A DNA stretch of 22,812 bases from Devosia sp. (GCA_025352765.1 JANXSI010000302.1:1-22812), one strand, 5' to 3'. Shown: positions 1-8,359, counted from the stretch's first letter. Notes: generated by a model from the sequence alone, not told the origin. Translations and numbers: made by a program.

Positions 1-1
1 C

Positions 2-595
2 CCGCCGATGCTCGAAATCGCCCGCCGCAAGTTCACCGCGGACGAGCTGGTCGAGGTCCAGACCGCCGACGCCCAGGCCCTGCCCTTTGCCGACGCGGCG
101 TTCGACGCGATGGTCTGCCAGTTCGGCATCATGTTCTATCCGGACAAGCCGAAATCCTACCGCGAGGCGCTGCGCGTGCTGCAGCCGGGCGGAAAATATC
201 TGTTCAGCGTCTGGGACGCGCATCGCCACAACGGCTTTGCCCGCATCACCGACGGGCTGATCCGGCAGTTCTTCCCGGTTGACCCGCCGGGGTTCTACCG
301 CGTGCCGTTCTCATGCAGCGAGATCGATCCGATCAAGGAGGCGCTGCTCGATGCGGGGTTTGCCGGCCTTTCGGTCGACGTGCTGCGGATCGACAAACAG
401 GTGAGCGAGCTGAGGCCGTTCGCCGAGGGACTGATCCTCGGCAACCCGCTGGTCGACCAGATCCGCGCCCGCGGCGGCGTGGCGCCGGAGGAACTGGTGG
501 CCGCGGTGGTCGAGGCACTCGGGCGCGAATTCGGCACGAACCCTGCAACGGTTCCGCTGCACACGATCACGTATGCGGCCCGCAAGGCCGCTTGA
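2..595 (+). CDS. SAM-dependent methyltransferase (class I), 5' end outside the window
   Basis: This is the C-terminal part of a class I methyltransferase. The reading frame is open to the left edge, so the ATG at 8 is probably internal; the Rossmann GxGxG motif I expected in this family is missing because it would lie upstream. Visible family features are the acidic 'ADAQALPFADAAFDAMVCQFG' segment (motif II region), where F-D precedes a hydrophobic strand, followed by 'LRVLQPGGKYLF' (post-II/motif III loop with the typical L-x-P-G-G). The substrate cannot be told from the sequence; quinone, lipid and small-molecule methylases share this fold. It ends 31 bp before the preferred start of the next gene on the same strand, so the two may be co-transcribed. 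Confidence 0.85.
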   Translation, partial: PPMLEIARRKFTADELVEVQTADAQALPFADAAFDAMVCQFGIMFYPDKPKSYREALRVLQPGGKYLFSVWDAHRHNGFARITDGLIRQFFPVDPPGFYRVPFSCSEIDPIKEALLDAGFAGLSVDVLRIDKQVSELRPFAEGLILGNPLVDQIRARGGVAPEELVAAVVEALGREFGTNPATVPLHTITYAARKAA

Positions 596-626
596 TTTCG
601 CCTCAATCGCCCCATCTATCTGGGTA

Positions 627-1313
627 ATGCTTTTCGTCGGTGTCGCACTGCTGGTGGCGGTCGGACTCGGGCTCCTTGTGAGCGCCGATGCCGGCTCGCT
701 TGTGGGGCTCACCCAGAACCAGTTCGGCCAGCTCATTCCGCTGGTGGTGCTGGCCGTGGTGTTTGCCGCGGGCGCCTTTTCGCGGCGGCAGAAATTCTCG
801 ACGATCATTGCCAATGTGGCGGTGTGGGCGGCGATCTTCGTCATGTCGCTGGTCGGCTACACCTATCGCGAGGACATCAAGGGCGTCGCGGCACGGGTGT
901 TCGGCGAGCTGTCGCCGACCTCGGCGATCATCGACTCCAAGAACGGTACCGCGAGTTTCCGGCGCGGCCCGGATGGACATTTCCTGCTGGCTGCGACGGT
1001 CAATGGCGCGAACATGCCGCTCTTGTTCGATACCGGCGCGAGCGCGGTGGTGCTGTCCTATGCAGATGCCAAGAAGGCCGGCATCGACGTCGAGGCGCTC
1101 AACTTCACGACGCCGGTCACCACCGCCAACGGCACCGGCCGCGCCGCGATGGTGACGCTCGAGCGGATGCAGGTGGGCGACATCGTGCGCTCGCGCGTGC
1201 CGGCGTTCATCGCCGAACGCGGGGCGCTCGAGGGGAGTCTCCTCGGCATGACGTTCCTCGAAACGCTGAGCCGGTATTCGGTGTCGGGCAACCAGCTCGA
1301 ACTGGCCGACTGA
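627..1313 (+). CDS. Membrane-anchored retropepsin-like aspartic protease (TIGR02281 / clan AA)
   Basis: A predicted inner-membrane protein of about 228 residues. Three hydrophobic stretches in the N-terminal half (starting at MLFVGVALLVAVGLGLL, then LIPLVVLAVVFAAGAF and VAVWAAIFVMSLVGY) precede a single retropepsin-like domain. The catalytic motif is LLFDTGASAVVLS, and the second conserved element of the family, SLLGMTFL, follows near the C terminus. One aspartate per chain means it should act as a dimer, as known for retropepsins. A longer start at 573 overlaps the methyltransferase stop, but codons 573-626 have poor GC at third positions, so ATG 627 is preferred with moderate certainty. The natural substrate is unknown. 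Confidence 0.85.
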   Translation: MLFVGVALLVAVGLGLLVSADAGSLVGLTQNQFGQLIPLVVLAVVFAAGAFSRRQKFSTIIANVAVWAAIFVMSLVGYTYREDIKGVAARVFGELSPTSAIIDSKNGTASFRRGPDGHFLLAATVNGANMPLLFDTGASAVVLSYADAKKAGIDVEALNFTTPVTTANGTGRAAMVTLERMQVGDIVRSRVPAFIAERGALEGSLLGMTFLETLSRYSVSGNQLELAD

Positions 1314-1376
1314 ACCGCCCCCCCTCTTTCGTTCTTCGGCTTGCCGTGCACTATGCGGTCAGCGTCGGAGATTTGA

Positions 1377-1868
1377 ATGCCACAACGAGACTATGACGAG
1401 CGCCTGCTGCGCGCGTCCTTTGCGGTTGCTCAGCGGTCACGCGATGGCGGCGACCACCCCTTCGGATCGGTGCTGGCCGACAAAGACGGCAACATCCTCC
1501 GCGAACAGGGCAACGGCTTTACCAGCGAGGGCCACGACCGCACTGCGCACGCCGAAAAGCTGCTGTCGTCGTGGGCGGCGACGCACCTCAGCCTCGCGGA
1601 ACTCCAAGACTGCACGCTCTACACCTCGGCCGAGCCGTGCGCGATGTGCTCTGGGGCGATCTACTGGGCCGGCATCGGCCGGGTGGTGTTCGGGCAGACG
1701 GAGCGCGATCTCAAGGCGCAGACCGGCGCACATGACGAAAACCCGACGCTCGACCTGCCCTGCCACATCGTGTTCGAGGCCGGCCAGCGCCCGACCGAGA
1801 TCGTCGGGCCGCTGCTCGCCGAAGAGGCCGCCGCGCTGCAGGCCGATTTCTGGAACGCCAAGGCCTGA
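1377..1868 (+). CDS. Nucleoside deaminase, cytidine/deoxycytidylate deaminase superfamily
   Basis: A 163-residue zinc-dependent deaminase. The zinc site is complete: H58-A59-E60 (catalytic glutamate) and P87-C88-x-x-C91 in 'AEPCAMCSGAIYWAGIGRVVFG'. Length and motif spacing match the GuaD/TadA-like branch; the sequence does not decide between guanine deaminase and another purine or pyrimidine substrate. A GGAG Shine-Dalgarno sequence lies about 7 nt before the ATG. It lies 63 bp after the protease gene and ends 9 bp before the convergent end of dusA. There are no signs of transfer. Confidence 0.87.
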   Translation: MPQRDYDERLLRASFAVAQRSRDGGDHPFGSVLADKDGNILREQGNGFTSEGHDRTAHAEKLLSSWAATHLSLAELQDCTLYTSAEPCAMCSGAIYWAGIGRVVFGQTERDLKAQTGAHDENPTLDLPCHIVFEAGQRPTEIVGPLLAEEAAALQADFWNAKA

Positions 1869-1877
1869 CGGGCCGTC

Positions 1878-2897
1878 TCAGGCGACGGCGCGCTCCGGCT
1901 CGACGGCGTCGAGGGCCCGCAGCATAACGTCGGGACCGGCGCCACGTCGCGCCGCATCGACGCTGAGGATCTGCCGGAAGGTCCGGGCGCCGGGGCGGCC
2001 ATTGGCGAGGCCCAGCATGTGGCGCGTGATGTTGTTGAGCCGCGCGCCCTTGCCGAGTTCGGCCTCAGCGTAATCGGCCATGGCGCGCATGACACTGCCG
2101 AGATCGACCGGCACCGCGGGTTCGCCGAACAGGCGGTGATCGATTTCGGCCAGCAGCATCGGCTCGTGATAGGCGGCGCGCCCGAGCATGACGCCCGACA
2201 TGTGGGCCAGGTGGCCCTCCGCGGCGTCGATCGTCTCGATGCCGCCATTGATCGACAGATGGTCCGGCGCGAGACGGGCGGCGAGCCGATAAACCCGCGG
2301 GTAGTCGAGCGGCGGGATGGTGCGGTTTTCCTTGGGCGACAGGCCCTTCAGCCAGGCCTTTCGCGCATGCACGTACAGGTGGTCGGCGCCAGCCGCGACC
2401 ATCTGGTCGGCGAAGCGGTCGAGGCTCTGCTCGGTGTCCTGGTCGTCGATGCCGATGCGGCACTTGACGGTCACCGGCAGATCGGTGGCGCCCTTCATGG
2501 CGCGGATGCATACGGCCACCAGCTCCGGCTCGGCCATCAGGCAGGCACCGAAGCGGCCCGACTGCACGCGGTCGGACGGACAGCCGACATTGAGATTGAT
2601 CTCGTCGTAACCGTATGCGCCGCCGATCCGCGTCGCCTCGGCTAGTTCGGCCGGATCGGAGCCGCCCAGCTGCAGCGCCAGCGGGTGTTCGACCGCCGAA
2701 AAGCCCAGCAGCCGGTCGCGATCGCCATGGATTACGGCGGGCGAGGTGACCATTTCGGTGAACAGCAGCGCGCGACGCGTCAGCTGCCGATGCAGGACGC
2801 GGCAATGCCGGTCGGTCCAGTCCATCATCGGAGCCACGGAGAAGCGGCGGGCTTCCGAAATGTCAGTGACTGCCTCTAGTTTTATGATATCGCTCAT
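1878..2897 (-). CDS. dusA: tRNA-dihydrouridine(20/20a) synthase DusA
   Basis: FMN-dependent reductase that makes dihydrouridine in the tRNA D-loop. The 339-residue product has the family start 'FSVAPMMDWTDRHCR' (residues 19-33), the FMN-barrel segment 'INLNVGCPSDRVQSGRFGACLM' with the catalytic cysteine at about residue 119, and 'VTVKCRIGIDDQD' of the DusA subgroup. The first 13 or so codons (M-S-D-I-I-K-L-E-A-V-T-D-I) are AT-rich and unlike the rest of the gene. Together with an integrase gene starting 111 bp upstream, this suggests the 5' end was rebuilt by an element that integrated here. The gene looks intact and should be functional if the new upstream sequence supplies a promoter. Confidence 0.95.
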   Translation of the reverse strand: MSDIIKLEAVTDISEARRFSVAPMMDWTDRHCRVLHRQLTRRALLFTEMVTSPAVIHGDRDRLLGFSAVEHPLALQLGGSDPAELAEATRIGGAYGYDEINLNVGCPSDRVQSGRFGACLMAEPELVAVCIRAMKGATDLPVTVKCRIGIDDQDTEQSLDRFADQMVAAGADHLYVHARKAWLKGLSPKENRTIPPLDYPRVYRLAARLAPDHLSINGGIETIDAAEGHLAHMSGVMLGRAAYHEPMLLAEIDHRLFGEPAVPVDLGSVMRAMADYAEAELGKGARLNNITRHMLGLANGRPGARTFRQILSVDAARRGAGPDVMLRALDAVEPERAVA

Positions 2898-2966
2898 CTA
2901 TTTCGCCCAGATAAAAGTGCGGATTGGCGAACGTTCTCGCATGTTGACGCGGTTTTTGTGATAGCA

Positions 2967-3004
2967 GTCCTACAATGTAGGACGACAGAAACGAATTGTA
3001 GGAC
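2967..3004. promoter_or_regulatory. Three TGTAGGAC half-sites (one palindromic pair) before the integrase gene
   Basis: Positions 2967-2983 form a perfect palindrome with 8-bp arms (GTCCTACA / TGTAGGAC) around one central base. A third exact TGTAGGAC occurs at 2997-3004, four bases before the integrase GTG. The arrangement looks like an operator or an integrase/excisionase arm site. A partial copy (TCCTACAATG) lies at 5274-5283 near the Abi-like gene. Function is inferred from symmetry and position only. Confidence 0.5.
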
Positions 3005-3007
3005 CGA

Positions 3008-4084
3008 GTGGCCACCATAAACGAACGTCTGCGCAAGGACGGATCTTCGAGCTTCACAGCCCAGATTGTCATCAAGCAGGGTGGCAAAACGGTTCATAGT
3101 GAAGCGCAGACCTTCGATCGCCGCCAGGCCGCGGCCAACTGGGTTAAGGCCCGTGAGCGCATCTTGCGCGCGCCAGGCGGGCTCGAACGGGCAAAGCCGG
3201 TGGCGACGCTCGCAGAAGCGATCGATCGGTACATCAGCACGACGTCCAAGGCCATAGGGCGTACTAAGGCCCAGGTCCTTGCAGCCATCAAAACCTACGA
3301 CATTGCCTCCATGGATTGCGCAGCGATCACAAGCGCGGACATCGTGAGCTTTGCCACCGCGCTTTCTGCAGGAAGGACCCCGCAGACGGTTGGGAACTAT
3401 CTCAGCCACCTCGGCGCGGTATTTGCCATCGCCCGCCCTGCCTGGGGCTTCCAGCTCGACGAGCAAGCAATGAAAGATGCCGGCAAGGTAGCAAAGCGTC
3501 TAGGCATCACCGGCAAGAGCCGGGAGCGGCAGCGGCGCCCTACCCTCGATGAGCTTGACCGGATCATGGAGCACTTTAGGGAGATGCACCATCGGCGACC
3601 TCAGTCGGCTCCGATGCACATTATCGTCGCCTTTGCGCTATTCTCAACCCGGCGCCAGGAAGAGATCACCCGGATCAGCGGCGCCGACCTGGACGAGGCC
3701 GGCAGCAGGGTTTTGGTCCGTGACATGAAGAACCCAGGCCAGAAGATCGGCAACGACGTCTGGTGCGACATGCCGGCACCGGCCCTGGCAATCATCTTGG
3801 CCCGGCCCACGACTAAAGCCGGACCCTTCCCTTACACGACCGACGCCATCAGCGCGGCCTTCACCAGGGCATGCCAGTTCTTAGACATCCAGGACCTGCA
3901 CTTCCACGATCTGCGCCACGACGGGATTTCTCGCCTGTTCGAGATGGGGACCAGCATCCCTCACGCCGCCGCCGTCTCGGGGCATCGCTCTTGGACCAGT
4001 CTGAAGCGCTACACCCATGTCCGTCAGACGGGGGACAAATATGCTGAGTGGAAGTGGCTATCGGTAGTGACGAAGGGGCAATAG
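3008..4084 (+). CDS. int: Tyrosine recombinase / site-specific integrase
   Basis: A 358-residue phage-type integrase that would catalyse integration and excision of the surrounding element. It has an N-terminal arm-binding region (about 1-60), a SAM-like core-binding domain (about 65-165) and a C-terminal catalytic domain. All catalytic residues are visible: R216 in 'STRRQEE', a lysine in 'RDMKNPGQK', H300-x-x-R303 in 'HFHDLRH', H326 in 'SGHRSW' and the nucleophile Y335 in 'KRYTHV'. The start is GTG at 3008, with TAGGA as a close Shine-Dalgarno sequence. It lies beside and divergent from dusA, the arrangement known for dusA-targeting islands. It ends 105 bp before the convergent end of the Abi-like gene. 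Confidence 0.93.
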   Translation: MATINERLRKDGSSSFTAQIVIKQGGKTVHSEAQTFDRRQAAANWVKARERILRAPGGLERAKPVATLAEAIDRYISTTSKAIGRTKAQVLAAIKTYDIASMDCAAITSADIVSFATALSAGRTPQTVGNYLSHLGAVFAIARPAWGFQLDEQAMKDAGKVAKRLGITGKSRERQRRPTLDELDRIMEHFREMHHRRPQSAPMHIIVAFALFSTRRQEEITRISGADLDEAGSRVLVRDMKNPGQKIGNDVWCDMPAPALAIILARPTTKAGPFPYTTDAISAAFTRACQFLDIQDLHFHDLRHDGISRLFEMGTSIPHAAAVSGHRSWTSLKRYTHVRQTGDKYAEWKWLSVVTKGQ

Positions 4085-4189
4085 TTGGTCACCAAGACTC
4101 GTTGATACCAGATACGACGCGATCGAAAGAACATGCATCGCCTACCCTCATTGCTCATCGGTCAGTCAACCGTCGAAACGGGAGGCAGT

Positions 4190-5137
4190 TTAGGGCAGCG
4201 ACTTCTCCGCACTGACCAAGAAGACGATAGTAGAGGCCGTCATGTGGAGCGCGTAGGCGGCCAGATATTCTGGTACCGGCTGCGGCGTCGGACCTCCGCC
4301 ATGCCCCCCGGCTCTGTTCCTACCTGTCGGAATTGCAGACTCAAGCATCGAGCGAAGCCCGCCCATATGGTTCTGCCAGTAGGCCGGAATGAGCCCATTT
4401 TGGAAGCAGACCTCAACCAGATCCTTAGCAGTCGCCTTCGAGTCGACTTTCCATCCTTTCTTGTCGTTTATGATTTTCATCGTGCTCTCAAACGCCTTGA
4501 GCGCGTTTGTCAGCGCGTCTTGGTAATCTTGAGACCGCAAGTGCTCATAGGCTTTTAGAAACTTGTCTTGAGCGGTCTTGTACAAGTCCCCGCGCAGCAG
4601 CGCCAAAGCGGGCTTTACAGTCTCCACGTGTACAAACTCTGAGTCGATACGGATAATTTCACCGTCGTACTCATAACCAATACCATGCTGCTTCAGTCGC
4701 CTATTAATGTCATCGACAGCACTATTCTCCCGCTCGCTAGAATTCTGCTGGTGTCTATACTCGTACTGCGATGCCAATCCCTTAATGATGAGGCAAATCA
4801 ACTCAAGGGCGGACATTACTCTCTCGGCGTCCTGCTCACCCAAGAGGTAGTCCTTCAACTCTTCGCGGTAACCGTACCTGATGCTTTCCGACGTCGGCGG
4901 CAGGTAGAATACCCCAAGCGCACTGCGTAGCGTTCTGACGATTTGTCCATACGCGCTCTGGACGTTCTCCCCATCAACGTAGCTATCGTCATATGCCCTT
5001 TGATCACCGAGGATGTTCTCCGCAATCTGAATTATTTGGACCTTTAGTTCCCTCGGAACAGGGCCATAGACGTAGACGTCGTCGCCAGTCTTGCGCAGCC
5101 GCGCCTGCCGCTCATGGAAGGTTTCGTAAATCGGCAT
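4190..5137 (-). CDS. AbiJ-NTD4 / Abi_C (HEPN) abortive-infection-like protein, STM4504/CBY_0614 type
   Basis: A 315-residue protein starting 'MPIYETFHERQARLRK', which matches my recollection of the AbiJ_NTD4 N-terminal domain found in STM4504/CBY_0614 proteins (typically 'IYDLFSKRQKRLRG'). The C-terminal third resembles the Abi_C HEPN domain and carries an R-x5-H motif (R273...H279 in 'TGRNRAGGHGG'), the catalytic signature of HEPN ribonucleases. By analogy it would halt infected cells by cleaving RNA; that role is inferred. The start at 5137 is chosen over the upstream in-frame start at 5236 because GTGAGG sits 5 nt before this ATG. Base composition is lower in GC than the flanks. It is the only gene on the minus strand of the putative element and looks like a cargo gene. 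Confidence 0.75.
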   Translation of the reverse strand: MPIYETFHERQARLRKTGDDVYVYGPVPRELKVQIIQIAENILGDQRAYDDSYVDGENVQSAYGQIVRTLRSALGVFYLPPTSESIRYGYREELKDYLLGEQDAERVMSALELICLIIKGLASQYEYRHQQNSSERENSAVDDINRRLKQHGIGYEYDGEIIRIDSEFVHVETVKPALALLRGDLYKTAQDKFLKAYEHLRSQDYQDALTNALKAFESTMKIINDKKGWKVDSKATAKDLVEVCFQNGLIPAYWQNHMGGLRSMLESAIPTGRNRAGGHGGGPTPQPVPEYLAAYALHMTASTIVFLVSAEKSLP

Positions 5138-5920
5138 CTTGGCCTCACCAGAATGTCGTGTGCATGGGTAGTTGCTCACCCTCAACGTAACGAGCGTACA
5201 CTGACGGCTTACACATCTGAGGGGAGTTGTCGTCAAGCGACGGCAGAGCAGACAATATCGTGAGGGTCGAGCATCCTACAATGCGACAATGACGACCCCA
5301 GCGCCCTTTTCTGACTTCAACGTTCAGCCTCTTCGGCCTCAATGCGTACGAAGTCGCTCGTTCAGCACTTCCTCCGATGATGCGGTGAACCGCGAGCCGC
5401 GATGCTTATCCGCCCGGCGATATTCTGCGGCTTGTCTCCCGGCCTGTGGGCAGAGGATGTCCGCAGCGTCTGTCGGAACCCGTCGGCTGTCTTAGTCTTC
5501 GCAACGGCCATTGGGCCGGCTTTCCCGCCGGAGGTCGAGATCAACACCAGGGCGGTACCTGGCGTGGTCGCGTCAGCAGCCCCCAACCCGTCCAATGTGG
5601 TGACGGTCAGGGCGTCTCCCTCGGGGGCGTGATGTATGGCCCCAACAAACTAGACTGGGCGCACCTGCACGCTGATCTCGGCCTCCAGGTTCTCCGCAAT
5701 TCGCTAGCATCTGAGGATGGTTGGCGCCCAGCCATTTTGCCAGGGCCTCTCGACAAGCCTTGGCGGAGGATTGGTCACCGGTGTTCGCGCAGCCGCTCAG
5801 GCAAGCAAATCTGTGCGAGCTAACTTTCATTCGCCCTCCGTTCAGCTGATTTACCCTCGGTTTTTAAAGCTAACCATTGGCGTGATTTTATGTCTCATCG
5901 AATCAACGAATGAGGCTCAT
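5138..5920. other. 783-bp stretch without a convincing gene inside the element
   Basis: No reading frame here has a supported start and family match. On the minus strand between about 5830 and 5362, two frames read like fragments of coding sequence, interrupted by stops and frame changes: '...CREALAKWLGANHPQMLA' then, in another frame, 'RIAENLEAEISVQVRPV', then 'DALTVTTLDGLGAADATTPG...'. This could be a decayed gene, but no family is recognised. The stretch also holds a TCCTACAATG copy at 5274-5283 and should contain the promoters for the Abi-like gene (leftward) and the AlpA-like gene (rightward). Confidence 0.5.
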
Positions 5921-6142
5921 GTGACAATCGACACTTACCTATCCCGGGCGAGCGCACCGAATTACCTGCTGGCGCGAGGGCTGCGGTTCAGCAAGAATAC
6001 ATTGGCAAAGTTGGCTACCGTCGGGGGAGGCCCGGAGTACCGCACTTTCGGGGGACGCGCCTACTATACTGAAGCGGCGCTGGATGCGTGGGTTGATGAA
6101 AAACTGTCGGCGCCGCGTCGTTCTACCTCGGACGTGTTGTGA
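5921..6142 (+). CDS. AlpA/MerR-like helix-turn-helix DNA-binding protein
   Basis: A 73-residue protein starting at GTG 5921, chosen because TGAGG lies 5 nt upstream; the frame is open further up to 5717 but that part reads as non-coding. The sequence 'LSRASAPNYLLARGLRFSKNTLAKLATVGGGPEYRTFGGRAYYTEAALDAWVDEKL' follows the pattern of excisionase/AlpA-type winged HTH proteins (helix, 'TLAKLxxxGGGP', β-strand, 'Y..ALDAWV'). Such proteins in satellites and islands act as excisionase or as activators of integrase or replication genes. Its stop overlaps the next start (TGATG), so it is translationally coupled to the helicase gene. Confidence 0.7.
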   Translation: MTIDTYLSRASAPNYLLARGLRFSKNTLAKLATVGGGPEYRTFGGRAYYTEAALDAWVDEKLSAPRRSTSDVL

Positions 6143-7896
6143 TGGAGAACCACCCGACTGTCCGCCCCTATCTTCTATCACATTGGAAAGCCCGCGTCCC
6201 TCCACCGAAAGGATGGGACGCTGCTGATATGATCGAGGACGGCTGGTCGCGCACTGACATTGAGGGATGGATGCTAGAGGTTGTAGATACTGATCTCGAG
6301 CCATGGGCTGCTGCCCCAAAGAAGCGCCATATTACCTCGCCTAAACTCAGTTCTAGCCATCTGATCAGCCGCTCCTCAAATCTTATGGCGACGTCGGAGC
6401 GAACGAAGACGCCAAACTCGCCACTCGATGAAACCTCAGCTGTTCAGAACGACGTTTCGCCTTTGACTGATGATCGAGTCTTCATCGCTGGCTCTCACTC
6501 CCAGGTGGGGACGTCCAGCTTTGGCGACCTGCGGGATCCTCGTTCTACAGACTCCCCCGTGTCGCGCAAGGACGCTCTCAAGACTCTCGTCAATCGATGG
6601 GTATTCATCTCGGCTCGTTCCACTTTTAGGAACGTTGATACCGGTGAAGAGATGAAGGTCGATGCCTTTAACCTAGCGCACCAGTCGCTCGTCCCGGAGG
6701 TGGACGTCACCGTGGCAGGCCGCCCGCTCAAGACGCCTCGCGAAGTAAAGGCATCGGACTACGCCGTCGGTTACGCCGCGCTCCGCGTGGTAAACGGCAC
6801 CATGTATTTGCCGCAGATGAGCAGCACCGATCCCATCGTAGAAATGGATGGCATCAAGTATCTCAATACCTATCTTCAGCGAAGCGTCCCTTCACCGGCC
6901 TCTGGGCACGAGCGTCACTGGGCACGCGCTGTTTGCGAAGAGCACCTCCGCCTGCTGCTTCCCGACGACTGGCGCCTCTTGCTTTGGTGGCTGGCCTATT
7001 GCGTTCAACATCCAGGGCTAAAGATCATGTGGGCACCAATCATCAAGGGCGTGCAGGGAGATGGCAAAACCACGATCTCGAAGATGCTTGGTGCGGCGAT
7101 GGGAGCGCGCAACGTCAAGGTTGTGTCCCCGGAGAGCTTGTCGTCCGACTTCACAGGCTATGCAGAAGGGGCATGCGTCGCTTTCCTAGAGGAAATTCGG
7201 GTGAAGGGTCACAACCGCCATGACGCTATGAACAAACTCAAGCCCCTCATAACGAATGACGTTATCGAAGTAGTCCGAAAGGGCGAAAACGGGCGAAACG
7301 TACCCAACGTCACCAACTACATAGCGTTCACTAACTACGACGACGCTCTAGTCATAGATGACGATGACCGCCGATGGGGTGTGCTTTTTACACAGTTCAC
7401 CGATCGGGCTCATTTGCTGAAAACTGGATTGTCGGCCGAGTATTTTGCACGACTCCATGCGGCTATCGACCAGCATCCAGATGTGGTCCGAGCATGGTTC
7501 CTGTCAGTGGATACATCAATGTTTGATCCAAAGGCCGCCCCGCCTCTAACGGCCGGCAAGCGTGCGATGATCAAGCGGAGCATTAGCCCAGATGCTGCGA
7601 TGGTGGCAGAGGTCATAGACCTAGGCTGCTTCGGTGTGAGCGAAAACGTTGCTGCAACCAGCTGCGTTAACGACGGCATTCGTGACAATGGTGGGACCAC
7701 CTTGCCAACCAGCCGCATGGCAAATGCGCTTAATGAAATCGGATGGCGGGCAGCAGACTTTCAAATGAAATGGCGAGGACAAGCACGCCGTATCTATCTC
7801 AATAAGTCGTACGATTGGCCCCACGACGTCAACGAGGTTCGTGTGCTGGCGCGAGCTATGTTGGATGCAACTAGCATCCAAACGACCGAATGGTGA
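6142..7896 (+). CDS. VapE-like / DUF5906 superfamily 3 helicase, replication protein of a phage satellite
   Basis: A product of 584 residues. The C-terminal half is an SF3-type helicase: Walker A 'GVQGDGKTTI' from about residue 303, Walker B-like 'ACVAFLEEIR' at about 344-353, and 'NYIAFTNYDDALVIDDDDRRWGV', matching the sensor-1 Asn and acidic/Arg segment of the DUF5906/P4-family group. About 280 N-terminal residues show no clear archaeo-eukaryotic primase motifs, so it may be helicase only, with priming supplied by another protein. The start is ATG 6142, overlapping the AlpA-like stop (an in-frame GTG at 6139 is also possible). It probably drives autonomous replication of the element after excision. 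It is followed by paired hairpins that may be its origin or terminator. Confidence 0.85.
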   Translation: MENHPTVRPYLLSHWKARVPPPKGWDAADMIEDGWSRTDIEGWMLEVVDTDLEPWAAAPKKRHITSPKLSSSHLISRSSNLMATSERTKTPNSPLDETSAVQNDVSPLTDDRVFIAGSHSQVGTSSFGDLRDPRSTDSPVSRKDALKTLVNRWVFISARSTFRNVDTGEEMKVDAFNLAHQSLVPEVDVTVAGRPLKTPREVKASDYAVGYAALRVVNGTMYLPQMSSTDPIVEMDGIKYLNTYLQRSVPSPASGHERHWARAVCEEHLRLLLPDDWRLLLWWLAYCVQHPGLKIMWAPIIKGVQGDGKTTISKMLGAAMGARNVKVVSPESLSSDFTGYAEGACVAFLEEIRVKGHNRHDAMNKLKPLITNDVIEVVRKGENGRNVPNVTNYIAFTNYDDALVIDDDDRRWGVLFTQFTDRAHLLKTGLSAEYFARLHAAIDQHPDVVRAWFLSVDTSMFDPKAAPPLTAGKRAMIKRSISPDAAMVAEVIDLGCFGVSENVAATSCVNDGIRDNGGTTLPTSRMANALNEIGWRAADFQMKWRGQARRIYLNKSYDWPHDVNEVRVLARAMLDATSIQTTEW

Positions 7897-7934
7897 CGAG
7901 TGGCTTTTACCCGCACCTGCATCCGCAGGACTAT

Positions 7935-7996
7935 CTCGCGACCCACTTTCGAACGAGGGGTCGCGAGGTCACCGGCAGGTTGTCAGTTCCGGTGAC
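7935..7996. repeat. Two adjacent perfect hairpins just after the helicase gene
   Basis: The first has perfect 10-bp arms, CTCGCGACCC (7935-7944) and GGGTCGCGAG (7958-7967), with a 13-nt loop. The second follows directly, with 8-bp arms GTCACCGG (7968-7975) and CCGGTGAC (7989-7996). Neither is followed by a T run, so simple intrinsic termination is not obvious. The position after an SF3 helicase fits an origin or a structured 3' end. The repeats are seen directly; the role is inferred. Confidence 0.6.
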
Positions 7997-8359
7997 CCTC
8001 GAAAACACACAGATTGCCGGCCATTCCTTTGACAAGTCACAAGGTCACAAGTGAATACACTGCAAAATACGTAGAACCATATTTTACCAATAGTCGTCGA
8101 TACTCTACGATGCTCAAGAATGCGGTGCCGCTCAGCGAGGTGGCAAATAGATGCGAATAGCTCTCGACCTTGCGACTTCCGACGGGTGTTTGAAAGGAAC
8201 ACGGTTCTCGGCTCGAGCGGATGTCTGGGTCGACATGCGGGAATGGGATGCATCAACCATTCGGCTTCGCCGTAGCCGGTCACTTTGGGTAACTTGACAC
8301 ATCCTGACATCAGTTTCTTGCACGCGCTCTCCGGCGCTGCACAGCTGTCCAGAGTGCAA

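Noticed and set aside
5370..5382. CTCCGATGATG, 11 bases identical to dusA
   Set aside because: It is in the opposite orientation to the dusA copy and the identity does not extend, so it cannot be the direct-repeat attachment site.
5717..5920. N-terminal extension of the AlpA-like gene
   Set aside because: The extension reads as non-coding and overlaps a minus-strand remnant. The GTG at 5921 has a good Shine-Dalgarno sequence and gives the expected length for the family.
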